64,000 nt of DNA, taken from positions 1 to 64,000 of the forward strand of contig JAOPGA020001068.1 in the NCBI GenBank assembly GCA_026419775.2. The letters are read 5' to 3'. This document shows, one piece after another, positions 11,274 through 21,836 of this stretch. Numbering within the stretch: the first letter of the stretch is position 1; every line of letters starts with the position of its first letter. This DNA is from Acrasis kona (Eukaryota; Heterolobosea; Eutetramitea; Acrasida; Acrasidae). The translations under genes and the position numbers were made by a program. The notes beneath the pieces are model-generated. The model did no database searches, was not told the origin of the DNA, and saw only the letters and a list, made by a program, of their open reading frames with translations.

Positions 11274-11566
11274 ATGCACAAACACTACATGCAAAGTTAC
11301 GACAAAACTAGTTCTCTAAGGGCAAACTTGCTTCCAAAAGAAGAAGAAACTCCCACACAGGTGTACAATAAAGCCTTTTCGGAATATGTAATATCAAAGG
11401 AAGACATAGGGAGCTTGACAAATTTCTCAATCAAAGTATTATAATAGTTATAACTTGACTAAATTGTTAGAGGAATATCGATCTCAACGAGCTTATGGCA
11501 ATAAATTCTCTTGATTGGATGGACGATTTATATGAAGGACAGAAGATAATGATGCCAAGACATTGA
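11274..11566 (+). CDS. LysM-domain mini-protein, 85 residues
   Basis: Exons 11274-11435 and 11471-11566 join across a 35-nt intron (frame preserved, TGA stop). The spliced C-terminal half is a complete LysM: start EYVISKEDIG, middle NIDLNELMAINSL, end YEGQKIMMPRH, matching the family pattern (Y.V..GD..., ..L...N.., ...GQ.L.IP). There is no signal peptide, so it is an intracellular LysM as in many eukaryotic LysM proteins. LysM binds GlcNAc-containing glycans or acts in protein interaction. The gene is too short and split to stand out by ORF length; the intron join restoring the domain is the main support. Confidence 0.75.
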
Positions 11567-11741
11567 AGACCCTAGGGTGTACTGTAAATATAATAGAACT
11601 CTTAAATTATTAAAAACCAAAATTAAATGAACATTGAGTTCTTTAAGCATTAGCTTTATAATATCCACAGGCGATAATTTCGTAGTCTTCCAACATGCAC
11701 AACACATTCCTTCTTATTTTTTGTAATTAATTGTAAGAAAG

Positions 11742-12851
11742 ATGCAAAGATGGGTTGTGTTCGTCACACAGTTCTTAAAAGAAGTGATCCTATTTATATC
11801 TCAAGTTTTGTTTACACAAAATGAAGCGAAGATAGAGCATCATAATATCAAATCAGAAAATGTTATAGAAGAATTTAATTTTGTTCACCTGAGCGACATT
11901 CATTATGACTTCTCGAGAACCAGAGAAAAGGAAAAAATATTTTTTAATTATCAAAGAGTCTCCAAGGAGCTTCTCCAATCTGCTATCAACAAAATCAATT
12001 TACATCAGGACAAAAATGGTCCTATTCATGCTATCTTAATGACAGGAGATTATATACAATACGAACCGGACGCAATAACCGGCTTTATAGATGACTTTCT
12101 TCTGCCATTAATAACCACTGTGAAGCCATCAGAGGGTACATTTATGGTGCTTGGAAATCATGACCACAAGAAAAAAGGTAGCAAAAAGATTATTACATCT
12201 TGTCTTCAAGAACTAAAAGTAAAATACAATGTTCACTTGCTCGAGAATGAAGAGGACATCAGAGATAGTGTGTTCAGGTTAAAAAGATTCAATGTTGAAA
12301 TTATTGGGTTCCTTGACTATCATGATCCAGAATTTAACACAGAGTACGGTAAGCTTAAAAAGATAAGTGATCCAAAACAGAATCACTCCACCAGAATAGT
12401 TCTTGAGCACAATCCTGACACAGCTGCTCTACTACGTCGTGAGTCATGGTTTTTCGATTTAATGTTGTGTGGTCACAGTCACGGTGGGCAGATCCGAGTT
12501 CCTATTCCTTCTTCACTGTATCCTAAATTATTTGATAAATATGACACTAATATCCAAAACATTTGTGGGAATACTTTAATGTTTGTTCCGCTCATGCTCA
12601 TCTTGTCCTTCTTAATCGATAGGATGCCTTCTTCAATCAGCATTTGGTTAAGATCCAGATGGATAGTGATGTTTATATTGAGAGTTGTCAAGAACTGGCA
12701 GTATGGAAAAGGAGGCCTGGTCAAAGTGAATGATGACCCTTCACTGGGTGGCCGATTTATTTATTGTAATAGAGGCATTGCAACACACCCACCCCTTCGG
12801 TTTTTGTGCAGTCCTGTCGTGGCAACATTCAATATTAAAAAACATGATTAA
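11742..12851 (+). CDS. Calcineurin-like metallophosphoesterase, membrane-anchored
   Basis: Single exon, 369 residues. Metal-binding motifs of the YkuE/calcineurin-like family are complete: HLSDIH (49-54), TGDYIQ (101-106), LGNHDH (137-142), LEHNPD (221-226) and CGHSHGG (243-249). The N-terminal stretch VVFVTQFLKEVILFISQVLF is a likely membrane anchor, and a second hydrophobic segment (TLMFVPLMLILSFLI) lies inside the domain. Bacterial relatives act on phospholipids or sugar-linked phosphoesters; the substrate here is unknown. Its stop codon is only 6 bases from the stop of the convergent ENTH gene. Confidence 0.88.
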   Translation: MQRWVVFVTQFLKEVILFISQVLFTQNEAKIEHHNIKSENVIEEFNFVHLSDIHYDFSRTREKEKIFFNYQRVSKELLQSAINKINLHQDKNGPIHAILMTGDYIQYEPDAITGFIDDFLLPLITTVKPSEGTFMVLGNHDHKKKGSKKIITSCLQELKVKYNVHLLENEEDIRDSVFRLKRFNVEIIGFLDYHDPEFNTEYGKLKKISDPKQNHSTRIVLEHNPDTAALLRRESWFFDLMLCGHSHGGQIRVPIPSSLYPKLFDKYDTNIQNICGNTLMFVPLMLILSFLIDRMPSSISIWLRSRWIVMFILRVVKNWQYGKGGLVKVNDDPSLGGRFIYCNRGIATHPPLRFLCSPVVATFNIKKHD

Positions 12852-12857
12852 TTACTA

Positions 12858-14660
12858 CTACAAGTCTTTATTTATATTCGATATTACTTGCTCAAACAAA
12901 CTGTTTTGTTCACTTTGTATCCTTGAAATATTTTCAACTAGTTTCTTTTTATAGTCTTGTTGTAATGACTCCCTCTCCAATCCCAATTGATGGATTTGTT
13001 TCAACAAACCTTCTTGCTCTTGCTTAGATTCCATCAAACTCTTTTCTCCATCCAATTTCACTCTCGTCAATTGTTCTTTCAATTCTTCAATTTCACTGGT
13101 TGCAATTTGCATGACACCTTTCATCTCCAACAATGCTTGATTTGATAATTCATTTTCTTGTAACGCTTGTTTCAATCCGTTCGAAAGTTCGTCCACTTGT
13201 TCTCTCGTGACGCTCAACGTAATACGATCTTGGCCTAATTGTGTTTTCAAGTTTTCACATTCTACTTTCGCTTCGTTTCGCTCGGCCTCCAACGTCGAAC
13301 ATTTCATCTTGACGGCATCCAATTCCTCTCCTCTCTCCGAAACTTCCTTCTCTCTATCCAACCTCTCACTAGACAACATTTGTTTACATTCCTCCAACAA
13401 CCTCTTGCTTTCGCTCAAATCACTTTGCTGCGATTCATTCTTCAACCTCAACAATTCAATTTCTTGAGATTGTTTTCTCTCGACTTGACTAACGTTTTGT
13501 AAAAGTCCCTTTAGTTCTTGTTCTTTTTTTGCCAAACTATTATCCAATTCTTGTCTGATCTTGTCTAATTGTTCTTGTGCATGTTTTGCTCGTTGTTCAC
13601 ATTCCTCCATGTCTTGTTGATGTTGTTGTGATTTTGATTGTAGTGATTTGATCTCCCTTTGAAGCGTTTCGTTCTGAATGGATAACCGTTGTTCTCTGGT
13701 TTGGTTTAATCTGGGATCGTGGAATTCTGGTTTCACATATGGTTTGACTGGATGTTCGATGGGCGCTCTAAAGTGATATAACTCCGATTGTAAAGTATCT
13801 ATTTGTGACTGCAACGAAAGATTTTCGCTCTTGTACTGTGACTCGTTCTTTTTGAGCGTTTCGTTTTCCTTTTTGATCTTGTCGAGTTCAGCAATGAGGT
13901 TGGGATCGACTGGCAAGGAGAGCTCTAACGTGGGATCGACTGAATCTCTTCGAGGTGGTGTGCGTTGAGGTGGGAACCGTAGTGGTGAATTGTCCATGCT
14001 GCTTGTTGATGTGTGTCGAGAGAGACCGGGTGGTGATCTAAAGTTTGATTTTGGAGGTGTTTGGATGTTGTCGTGGAAGTCCATTGATTGCGAACGAATG
14101 TTTGCGTTCTTTGAAAGCGAGTTGAAATCTTGAGGTTTGAGATGATGGGATCTTTGAGATTTATTTGCATCAGGACCTGACCTCCTTAATTCGGAGATTG
14201 CAACGTCGTCATTAATCAATTTTATTAGTGCGGCTGCTAGCCCCCTTACTGGTTCTCCTAAATCTTGTTTTTTTGATGGATCTTCAAAATAACTGAAACT
14301 ATTAGAAAGAATTTTTAATCTTCCCACGTTGGATTTTGCAGAATCTACACAGGCTTCAGATCCGTGTTCGATGAGGTACATTAGTAATTGTAATCCCTTG
14401 TGCACTATTCTGTGGTTTTTGGGTAACTCCTCAGTTCGCTTCCAAAGTGTATTCATAATCAAATTACAGTCTTCTCTAATGTATGTTAGATATTGAACTG
14501 AACAAACTTACGAGTTGAACGTTGCTCTCGCGATTTCATCTTTTGAAGTTTCCTTAGGGAGATATGGTTCATTGCTTGTTACTTCCCTAACTAGTATCTC
14601 TAGTGGGGAGTATAGCATTGCCCCTCCTAAAGTAGACAACTTCTCCTTCCAGTTCATCAT
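12858..14660 (-). CDS. ENTH-domain protein with long C-terminal coiled coil (epsin-like)
   Basis: Exons 14660-14512 and 14475-12858, 36-nt intron, 588 residues. After splicing the N-terminus reads as an ENTH domain: VREVTSNEPYLPKETS, DEIARATFNSEDCNLIMNTL, WKRTEELPKNHRIVHKGLQL. ENTH domains bind phosphoinositides and bend membranes in clathrin trafficking. Residues about 230-580 are a continuous coiled coil (Gln/Glu/Leu/Lys heptads). A Pro/Ser linker (PLRFPPQRTPPRRDS) separates the two. I see no NPF, DPW or clathrin-box motifs, unlike classical epsins. The start is ATG ATG at 14660/14657 just before the ENTH fold. Confidence 0.85.
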
Positions 14661-15114
14661 CTTGCTGGTTTACTGGTTGTAAACTATTCAAAATTATATT
14701 ACAAGCTTCACCTCTTTTTCTTTTTTGTCGTCGCTTTATAAAACTGTAACAGTGATTGTTGATTTCAAAAATTAACACAAAGAATTATTCGATATGGATT
14801 TAGTTATGAATTAAAATGTGTTCTTCTAATAGCCTATATATTCGTCCCTCAGTTTGTAAACATGTATTCTCTTTTTGTTTTTCTGAATTCAATTAGCAAG
14901 TATTCAAATTGTTCAGTGTTGTATTGAGTCTTTGGTTTCTTTGCACCCATCATCCATTTAGAGTTATGTAAATGTCGAACAAAGGCCTGTGAATGCTAAG
15001 TTATAACTTTTGAAAGTTCTATTTCTTCTTAGTCTGACATTCTTATCCTCTTGTTTGGTTGATTGGTTGACTCGTCATTCATTGTCCAAGAATAGTACAC
15101 ATTTTTGAAGCAAC
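14661..15114. other. Divergent intergenic region, nothing recognised
   Basis: About 450 AT-rich bases lie between the divergent ENTH and RING/UIM genes. I found no coding frame supported by a family, no RNA gene and no repeat. Promoters of both genes should lie here. Confidence 0.45.
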
Positions 15115-16104
15115 ATGGGACGTTCTGCTTCAAAAGAAGCGAGAGTACCGAACAATCTTTTAAAACCACAAGGTACCGAAACAACATACCTTGAAAAAAA
15201 TCTGACGTTTAGGAATAATTTATAAAAATCATGCATGGGATGATAGGGTGTTGAAAAAGATGGTACAGCGCCGCAAACTATCACCCTTTTATCCACCGTT
15301 CGAGGAAAAAAGCGATATACTTGATGAATGCCCGATATGTATGATGGTACGTTAATGATTGGACGTTAGTTAACATATTTCAGTGCTATCAAGGGGGGTT
15401 AAATAAATCAGTCTGCTGTCATCAGCTAATTTGTTCCGAATGTTATCTCCAAGTTAGGAAGACTATGAAGGACACGACAGTATGTAGATCAAATCGACTT
15501 GTAGTAACAATTTTAGTCGGAATGTCCATTTTGCAAAACTCGACCGTATAATATTGTATATACTGGCCCAAGGTCAACAGAAGATAAACTGAAAGATCAA
15601 ACGGAAGAACAAAAAGTTATAGAATTAAAACTGAAAATGAGAAAAGAAGAGGAAGAAGAAGACGAGCGGAGGAGGCTCGAAAGAGCAAAGAACGCCCCAA
15701 CAGTTATTGTAAATGTAGAACCACAAAATCTAGTACAACAGCCCACGCACACAGAACGGTCTGTCAACAATTTAAACCAATTCATCCCTCAAGCCATTGG
15801 AAACAATAACTTGGATGATGAAAATTATTTTGACGTAATGATTGAAGAGGCAATACGTTTGTCCATGTTGGAAAACAAAGTAGAAACCACACAAAATACC
15901 GAAAGTAACCATGAAATAATACAAGAAGCGACCGTCGCGTCACCTCCGTCCGATACTAGCGAAATTGTTATAGAGTGGACACATCCTTTAGAACAGACAC
16001 GACAGGATTTTACACAAACACCCAACCCGGATGATACTAGTCCAGAAGTTAACGAGGAAGATGAAGATTTAAAAGCTGCGATAGCATTGAGCCTAGCAAT
16101 ATAA
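15115..16104 (+). CDS. RING E3 ligase of the DA2/SIP5 type with C-terminal UIMs
   Basis: Four exons (15115-15172, 15213-15346, 15384-15479, 15517-16104) with introns of 40, 37 and 37 nt, 291 residues. Splicing yields the DA2/SIP5 signature: N-terminal LKPQG, KLSPFYPPFEEK, then a RING split over three exons, ECPICMM, CCHQLICSECYLQ, SECPFCKTRPYNIVYTGP. Two ubiquitin-interacting motifs follow at the C-terminus (EEAIRLSMLENK and DEDLKAAIALSLAI). Plant DA2 limits organ growth and yeast SIP5 binds Snf1; both are ubiquitin-linked. The UIMs support a role on ubiquitinated targets. A Lys/Glu-rich helix links RING and UIMs. Confidence 0.88.
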
Positions 16105-16216
16105 TAATCATGTTAATATATATTTATTCTTCATGTATTGACTCTGCAAACTGTCTTTGTTTTTTTGTTTCTTCCCCTCATCAAAATCAATCAAATCCTT
16201 TTACAATCCTGTCAGG

Positions 16217-19200
16217 ATGTCCAAAACCCAACAAGATGATTCACCAGTACTAAAGTCTGGGTATCTACTCAAGGAGGGTAGTTTGGTGAAATCATGGAAA
16301 AGGAGGTTTTTCGAAATTAAGGATAAGAAACTATTCTACTACGATAAAGAACATGGCAAATTGATAAAGTCGTTCAGTTGTGAAGGAATGACCATGATGG
16401 AGGCCCCTGAGCGAAAATTGGACCATTGTTTTAAAGTCACAACAGACCAAAGAGTATGGTACTTGCGTGGCGAATCAGAGGAGGACATGTTTAAATGGAT
16501 TGACGCAATTTGTGCTTTCGCTGGCGCAAAAGAAGCATTACCTGACATACCTACCAATCTCTTGCCCAAAACAGATGATACTGATAGCGAATTTTCCTCA
16601 ACTGACAGCGAAAGCTCTACCGAAATGAAAAAGAAAGCAGAGGCACCAAAAAAAGATAAAAAACTTCGGAAAAAAAAGAACAAGACCACCATCAAACAAG
16701 AGCCCCAACAAGTCACCGTTGAAGATTCAATAAATGAACAGGAAAATTCAAATACACAAACAACCGGCGCAGACCCTCCAAAACCACAACAAAGGAACGT
16801 ATCATTTGCAACTACCGAACTCCGTTCTACAATAGATGTTCAAACAATCGAACAAGAAGAGAGCGAGTACGAAACCGATACTTCAGTTTCGGATGCCGAA
16901 GTTCCTACACATAATCTACAACGTTCACAGGCTATGGTAGTAGGGGTAGACCACGACAATTATGAAGAGGGCGACGACTACGCATCCGATGTATCTTACA
17001 ACTCCGACCAAGAACTTTGGGAAATGCTCAAGAACAATAGACATGTGAAAAAAACGCCTCAGCCTGTAAAAAAAGCAACAGTCTCAAGACAAAGATCAGT
17101 CGCCCGGTCAACTGAATCAAAGGTGCCCGTTGATGGACAGGGGCCAATGAAAGAGAACGTAGAGCCCATTCAATCATTGTTTGGATATTTTTTAAACGAA
17201 TCAGAAAGGAAAGTCGAACAACAGGCATGGGCCCAACAACAATTGCAATTACAAGCAGCAAGTACGGAAGTACAACCAAAAGCAACAAGACACAGATTAG
17301 CAACTTCAAGGAAAAGACAAATAGACCCCCTCAGCTCAGCGTTCAGAAACATTAATGTAGTCACGACGGACGAAAGTACAGATGTATTCGATGACCCAAA
17401 AGTTCTTGAACAAATCAAACGTGACCTCAGAATGCGTCTACGCGAAGCCCAATTGGAAAAATACGTCACGGACGCAGACACATCATCATTCAAACAACAG
17501 GAAAATGTATTCACGAACGAAAAAACATCAAATTCCGATAGTGATGATTCACAAGAGGAAATTAGCCTTCATGACTGCAATCTCAATGATCGTGAGAACT
17601 TTGATGATCTGATTGAACCAGAAGAAACGCAGAATAGTCAAACATCTATGACTTGCAAACAAAAAAGTTTACCGGTTCGCATGTGGAACGAAACTTGTCA
17701 GTTATTTAAAAAAAGACATCACTCGGTGTTTGTGTTCATGTTTTTTATTTTCTTGTTTTGGGTGATTATTACAATAAATTATGTGTCTTTTCATTGGTCC
17801 AAAGATCAATTGTCCAATTATACCAAAAGTGACCCGAAAGGCTTCTTGATCTTTCACTTGTGCGAAGAGTACGTGAGATATGGTTATTCCATGTTCGGGC
17901 AAGGTGTCTTGTTCGTAGTTGCCTGTGCGGAAACGTCCATGACTGAAGCGGGTGCCTTCTTCTACACTAGTGAAGCTAGTGACATCTTAACAAGTGTAGG
18001 TTATGTTGGTAGAGTTTTTCAATTAGGTTTGTATTCTTGTATATTGTACTGTATTATCCTCACAACATTAAACTGCTCCACAATAGGCTCCTTGTTTGGA
18101 TTTGGTTGGTCTGAAACGGCTTCCTCTGCAAACCAAGCCAGAGCAACATATTACATGCTGGCTCGTAGTCCTCCTTTATTCTTGCACTTGATGTGGAGTA
18201 ACTTTCAAGGAATACTGTTTGGTACTTTTTATTTGTGGGAATGGTGGTGGATCAGTGTTTTCATGTCCTTGTTTTATTTTGCTCTAATTACAATGTTTCA
18301 ATATATAGTTCCTGATAAATTGTTATCTATGGCCGCAGTGTACGATCTTGTCATTATAGTCGCCATGATTGGTTGTATAATTATTTTTGTAAAAAAAAAG
18401 TTTAGACTGAAATATGAATTATCGGATTGGTCGTTAGATCGACACATTTTATCTAGATATGTAATTAGGAGTTTATTGATGATTGTTTCAAATTTGATAC
18501 CATCCTTGGTTCAAGTAGTGACATTAGCGTTAGTGTATAGAAGAGATATAAGTGAGTCATTGGCTTATTTGGCAGTGACGCAGCCCTTGTATTTTTTCAT
18601 GTGTTTTGGTCAACTTCAAAATGGATTTGTATTGAGTGCTGGTCCAAGAGCCGTCCACAGACTACAATATAAACCATTTTTGTACATGATCGCAAAAAGT
18701 ATAATTGCGACTTTATTGTTCTCTGTTATCATTATTTGTTTATACTTGTTTAGCAGCCTACAGTCCATGTGCATCAGACAAATTTCTCATCCTTCTCTTA
18801 TTTCGCTCACCAAGCACAAAAGTGCGAGTGATTTGATAGCAGCTGTCGAGATGGCGGCTGAACCGCTTTGGAAGATTGCATATTTTGGTTTTCCTCTTGC
18901 ACTCTTGAACAATTTATATCAACATTTCTTATTATGTTTCGACTGCTATGGTTTTGTGACAATCGTTTCGGTATGCGTAAATTTGTTTGTTGTTCTTGTT
19001 GGTGTGTTAATTTCTTTGCTATCGTTAGAGAGCATTCGGTCCGTTTTTATCTGCTATGTGGCGTCAAACATAATATCTATTGTAGTAATGCTTATCTACT
19101 TACATGTATGGGAGGTATCGAAACTCAAGACAAAATTTTATGAAATGACTGCAAAGAAGAATGTATTACAAGAAGAGGAAAAAAATAACAACGATGCGAC

Positions 19201-19288
19201 TGAAAATGATGCCATGAATGAGTCTGAAGGAGATGATAGTGATCCTTTACTTTCACAGAAGAACATACGGTCAATACGCTCTCTATGA
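16217..19288 (+). CDS. PH-domain protein with polytopic membrane region (MATE/MOP-like?)
   Basis: Single exon, 1023 residues from the first ATG. Residues about 13-105 are a PH domain (KSGYLLKEGSLVKSWKRRFF ... DMFKWIDAICAFAG), which binds phosphoinositides. Residues 120-480 are acidic, low in hydrophobics and probably disordered. From about 500 to 985 there are roughly 12 hydrophobic helices in two halves. Their spacing and patterns such as SLVQVVTLALVYRR resemble MATE/MOP-type exporters, but no motif proves it. The tail is acidic and cytosolic. PH plus transporter-like TM is unusual. Function not assigned beyond phosphoinositide-regulated membrane protein. Confidence 0.7.
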   Translation: MSKTQQDDSPVLKSGYLLKEGSLVKSWKRRFFEIKDKKLFYYDKEHGKLIKSFSCEGMTMMEAPERKLDHCFKVTTDQRVWYLRGESEEDMFKWIDAICAFAGAKEALPDIPTNLLPKTDDTDSEFSSTDSESSTEMKKKAEAPKKDKKLRKKKNKTTIKQEPQQVTVEDSINEQENSNTQTTGADPPKPQQRNVSFATTELRSTIDVQTIEQEESEYETDTSVSDAEVPTHNLQRSQAMVVGVDHDNYEEGDDYASDVSYNSDQELWEMLKNNRHVKKTPQPVKKATVSRQRSVARSTESKVPVDGQGPMKENVEPIQSLFGYFLNESERKVEQQAWAQQQLQLQAASTEVQPKATRHRLATSRKRQIDPLSSAFRNINVVTTDESTDVFDDPKVLEQIKRDLRMRLREAQLEKYVTDADTSSFKQQENVFTNEKTSNSDSDDSQEEISLHDCNLNDRENFDDLIEPEETQNSQTSMTCKQKSLPVRMWNETCQLFKKRHHSVFVFMFFIFLFWVIITINYVSFHWSKDQLSNYTKSDPKGFLIFHLCEEYVRYGYSMFGQGVLFVVACAETSMTEAGAFFYTSEASDILTSVGYVGRVFQLGLYSCILYCIILTTLNCSTIGSLFGFGWSETASSANQARATYYMLARSPPLFLHLMWSNFQGILFGTFYLWEWWWISVFMSLFYFALITMFQYIVPDKLLSMAAVYDLVIIVAMIGCIIIFVKKKFRLKYELSDWSLDRHILSRYVIRSLLMIVSNLIPSLVQVVTLALVYRRDISESLAYLAVTQPLYFFMCFGQLQNGFVLSAGPRAVHRLQYKPFLYMIAKSIIATLLFSVIIICLYLFSSLQSMCIRQISHPSLISLTKHKSASDLIAAVEMAAEPLWKIAYFGFPLALLNNLYQHFLLCFDCYGFVTIVSVCVNLFVVLVGVLISLLSLESIRSVFICYVASNIISIVVMLIYLHVWEVSKLKTKFYEMTAKKNVLQEEEKNNNDATENDAMNESEGDDSDPLLSQKNIRSIRSL

Positions 19289-19382
19289 GGTTAATTAATG
19301 TTGCAGTGTAAAATCATAACGAATTAGTTAGTCACAGCACAAACAAAAATAAATGTGTGAAACAATTTTGACAGTAGATTCT

Positions 19383-20054
19383 TTATTGTTGTTGCCCTAG
19401 ACTGATAATATCAGTCTGATTCACTCTAACTACACCCTCTCTATCGTCAAGAGCGGCCTTGACAGCTGCCCTCGCGATCACGTCCGCATCTTGAGCGAAC
19501 GAGTTTTTGAAACTTGGACTTATCCATCCAACACCATTTGCAATGTAATGAAGAGGTTGTTCAAAAAATCTTTTTCTTTCACGATCACCAACAATTATAC
19601 CAGGTCTTACAATTACAGTCTTTTTAAATCCAAGATTTATTACTGCATCCTCTAATTCGCCCTTCATTCTTGGGTAAGCAAAGTATGATTTTGAGTCTGC
19701 TCCACTGGAACTTATAAGTACATATGTTGAGGCCCCAGATTTCTTTGCGGCTTTTGCAAGTTCCAAGTTAAGCAAGTAATCAATCTTGTATTGTTCATCG
19801 AATCCACCAGCATCTGCACGAGTGGTTCCTAAACCTGAAAAAAACACCTGTGTTGGTTCCTCCATTTTTAGAATTTGTTCTGCCCACTTTGATGATTCAG
19901 GAATCACATGAACCCTAAGCCTGTCATTCTCGCTGACTACTTTCGGAGGTCTACGCGTAATCGAGTGTAGAATTTTGATTTCTTTGGTATCAAGGATGCT
20001 TGTAAGAATGTGACGTCCAACAAGACCAGTGGATCCGACAAGTGTTGCTATCAT
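19383..20054 (-). CDS. NAD(P)-binding FMP52/HTATIP2-like oxidoreductase
   Basis: Single exon, 223 residues, the usual length of FMP52/TIP30 (HTATIP2) proteins. It has the atypical SDR dinucleotide motif VGSTGLVGRH at 7-16, the GLGTTRADAGG segment, LISSSGAD, and the Y...K pair in YFAYPRMKGELE, then VRPGIIVGDRE. FMP52 localises to yeast mitochondrial outer membrane; HTATIP2 regulates nuclear transport in animals. Substrate unknown. Its start is 35 bases from the divergent DUF4336 gene, suggesting a shared promoter. Confidence 0.85.
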   Translation of the reverse strand: MIATLVGSTGLVGRHILTSILDTKEIKILHSITRRPPKVVSENDRLRVHVIPESSKWAEQILKMEEPTQVFFSGLGTTRADAGGFDEQYKIDYLLNLELAKAAKKSGASTYVLISSSGADSKSYFAYPRMKGELEDAVINLGFKKTVIVRPGIIVGDRERKRFFEQPLHYIANGVGWISPSFKNSFAQDADVIARAAVKAALDDREGVVRVNQTDIISLGQQQ

Positions 20055-20089
20055 TAAATTTTATTTTTATCTTCTTACAACACAACAAT

Positions 20090-20974
20090 ATGTCCGTATC
20101 TATCAAGATTGTCAAAGCTGTACTATTAGCATCCGTAACTGCCCTGCCTATTAAATATATTACATCATTCGCTGGACCAAGACCAACTCAACAGATTGGG
20201 GACAATGTCTGGACAAGACCACATGTGTTTGATGCATTCAAAATGATATCAGTAAATTCAAGGATGACAATCATAAGAAACCCTGATAATAATGAACTAA
20301 TCCTTTATAACCCCGTTCCCATGAAAAGAGAGGAACTTGACAAACTTGGCAAAGTAAAGTACATAATTGTGTCAAACACTGATCACCACAAATTTATAAC
20401 GTAAGAACTCATTTTTACATTTTCTCCCACCATAGATAGTTCTCTTTTGAGCGAGTTTAAAGATGATCAAGAACAGCCAATAATTTTGTGCGCACAAGAT
20501 GCCAAAAAAACAGTTGAAGACCATATTAAAAGAAAGAAATCATTGAACTTGGATTCCTACACCATACATGAAGTTTTTCAAAATGATCAACAAACATTTT
20601 CGGTGCCATCCGAATGGAAGAAACAAGTTGAGTGGAAAATGTTTGGTGGCCTAACAAGAAAAAATGACATTTTGTTGTATCACAAGCCATCAAAGAAAGT
20701 CGCTGTCACAGATGTGGCAGTTAATTTTGTACCTGAAGATTATGAAAATAAATGGTGTAGTATTTTTTTGGCTGCTTATCTTGCAGGAACATATAAGAGA
20801 TTTGGTGTTCAGAACTTTTATAGTGCCTTTATCAAGGACAAGAAGAAGGTTAGTGACTCGCTAGAGGATGCCTGTAAATGGGACTTTGATGGTATGATAC
20901 TTGGTCATGGACCTCTTCAGACTGGTTTTGATGTTAAGAAAAAATGGAAGGAGGAATGGTCGAGGATTTTGTAA
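20090..20974 (+). CDS. DUF4336-type metallo-beta-lactamase-like protein
   Basis: Exons 20090-20400 and 20440-20974, 39-nt intron, 281 residues. The acceptor at 20439 was chosen because an earlier AG gives an immediate stop. The fold is that of the DUF4336 family: QIGDNVWT start, MTIIRNPDNNELILYNPVP, IIVSNTDHHKFI (the degenerate metal-binding region), DILLYHKPSKKVAVTDVAVN and GMILGHGPL. The classical HxHxDH motif is reduced to NTDHHK, so catalysis is doubtful. The N-terminus is hydrophobic (VKAVLLASVTALPI), a possible anchor. Divergent from the FMP52-like gene and convergent with the RING gene, 23 bases apart at the stops. Confidence 0.72.
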
Positions 20975-20997
20975 TTAATAAATGTTGTTTAAATTTA

Positions 20998-21636
20998 TTA
21001 AGAGTTGGTTGGTCTCCTTGGATATTGCAATACTGGTAATCTTGGTGACGAATTAGTACTAGCTTGAGCAGCTTGACGCCTTCTGGGTGGGTTCCTGGGT
21101 CTCTCGTTGGTTGTTGTACGGATAGTTCTCACTGGTTCATCATCACGGGAGTGACGTCTTTCCATCTCATATATTTTTGTTTTCAAATAGCTAACCTCTA
21201 GACGTAGATGAGCTGTTTCCTCCAAAAAAAGGTGTTGAGTTAGCTCAGCCTCATCCAGATTATTAGCATCACATCCATAATCTTTGTATGGACAGTCGAT
21301 ATGGTGCTTTTCTTGATGACCCTCTAGATCGCTAAGGTGACCTATCCAATCACAAGATGTCAAGCTGCTTAACAATGAATGTAGAGGTTTGTTGCATTTC
21401 ACTTTCTCTGATAGGACGTTCTTGTTCGTTCTAATATCTTTCTGTACTCTACACTCGCGGCTAGCACACAGTGGACATATGCAGCTACCAGATGTGCACC
21501 ATGATTCAAAGCAATCTCTGCAGAATAAACCATCACAGCAATCTGAGCTGACAGCTTCTTTTAATACATCCCTACATATTGGACATACATTGTAGGCTTT
21601 AATCTCACCTACGAACATATCTATCTCCCATCCCAT
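20998..21636 (-). CDS. RING finger / TRAF-type zinc-finger protein
   Basis: Single exon, 212 residues from the first true ATG (21636). RING: CPICRDVLKEAVSSDCCDGL, CRDCFESWC, CICPLC. It is followed by TRAF-like zinc-finger spacing (CDWIGHLSDLEGHQEKHHID, then CPYKDYGCDANNLDEAELTQ, H), a short coiled coil (LRLEVSYLKTKIYEMERRHS) and a basic disordered tail. RING plus TRAF zinc fingers is typical of E3 ligases such as NRDP1/TRAF-like proteins, abundant in amoebae. No TRAF/MATH C-domain is present. Substrate unknown. Confidence 0.85.
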   Translation of the reverse strand: MGWEIDMFVGEIKAYNVCPICRDVLKEAVSSDCCDGLFCRDCFESWCTSGSCICPLCASRECRVQKDIRTNKNVLSEKVKCNKPLHSLLSSLTSCDWIGHLSDLEGHQEKHHIDCPYKDYGCDANNLDEAELTQHLFLEETAHLRLEVSYLKTKIYEMERRHSRDDEPVRTIRTTTNERPRNPPRRRQAAQASTNSSPRLPVLQYPRRPTNS

Positions 21637-21836
21637 TTTATTTGTTTTGTCATCAGATGTCAAAACGTCATAAACTCAACCATCATCAATGATTTAAAAA
21701 TACATTAGCCTTCCCTTTTCTGCAAGTTCTCAAATCATGTAATAAATAGATTAGCACTGATCAAAACTGTAACTAGAGTGAGAACTTCAACTCCCTCCCA
21801 ATAAGTACTGCTGTTGTTGACAAAGCTTTACAAAAA

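Noticed and set aside
13207-13502. Plus-strand frames opposite the ENTH coiled coil
   Set aside because: Antisense of Glu/Gln/Lys-rich coiled coil commonly stays open; no family support.
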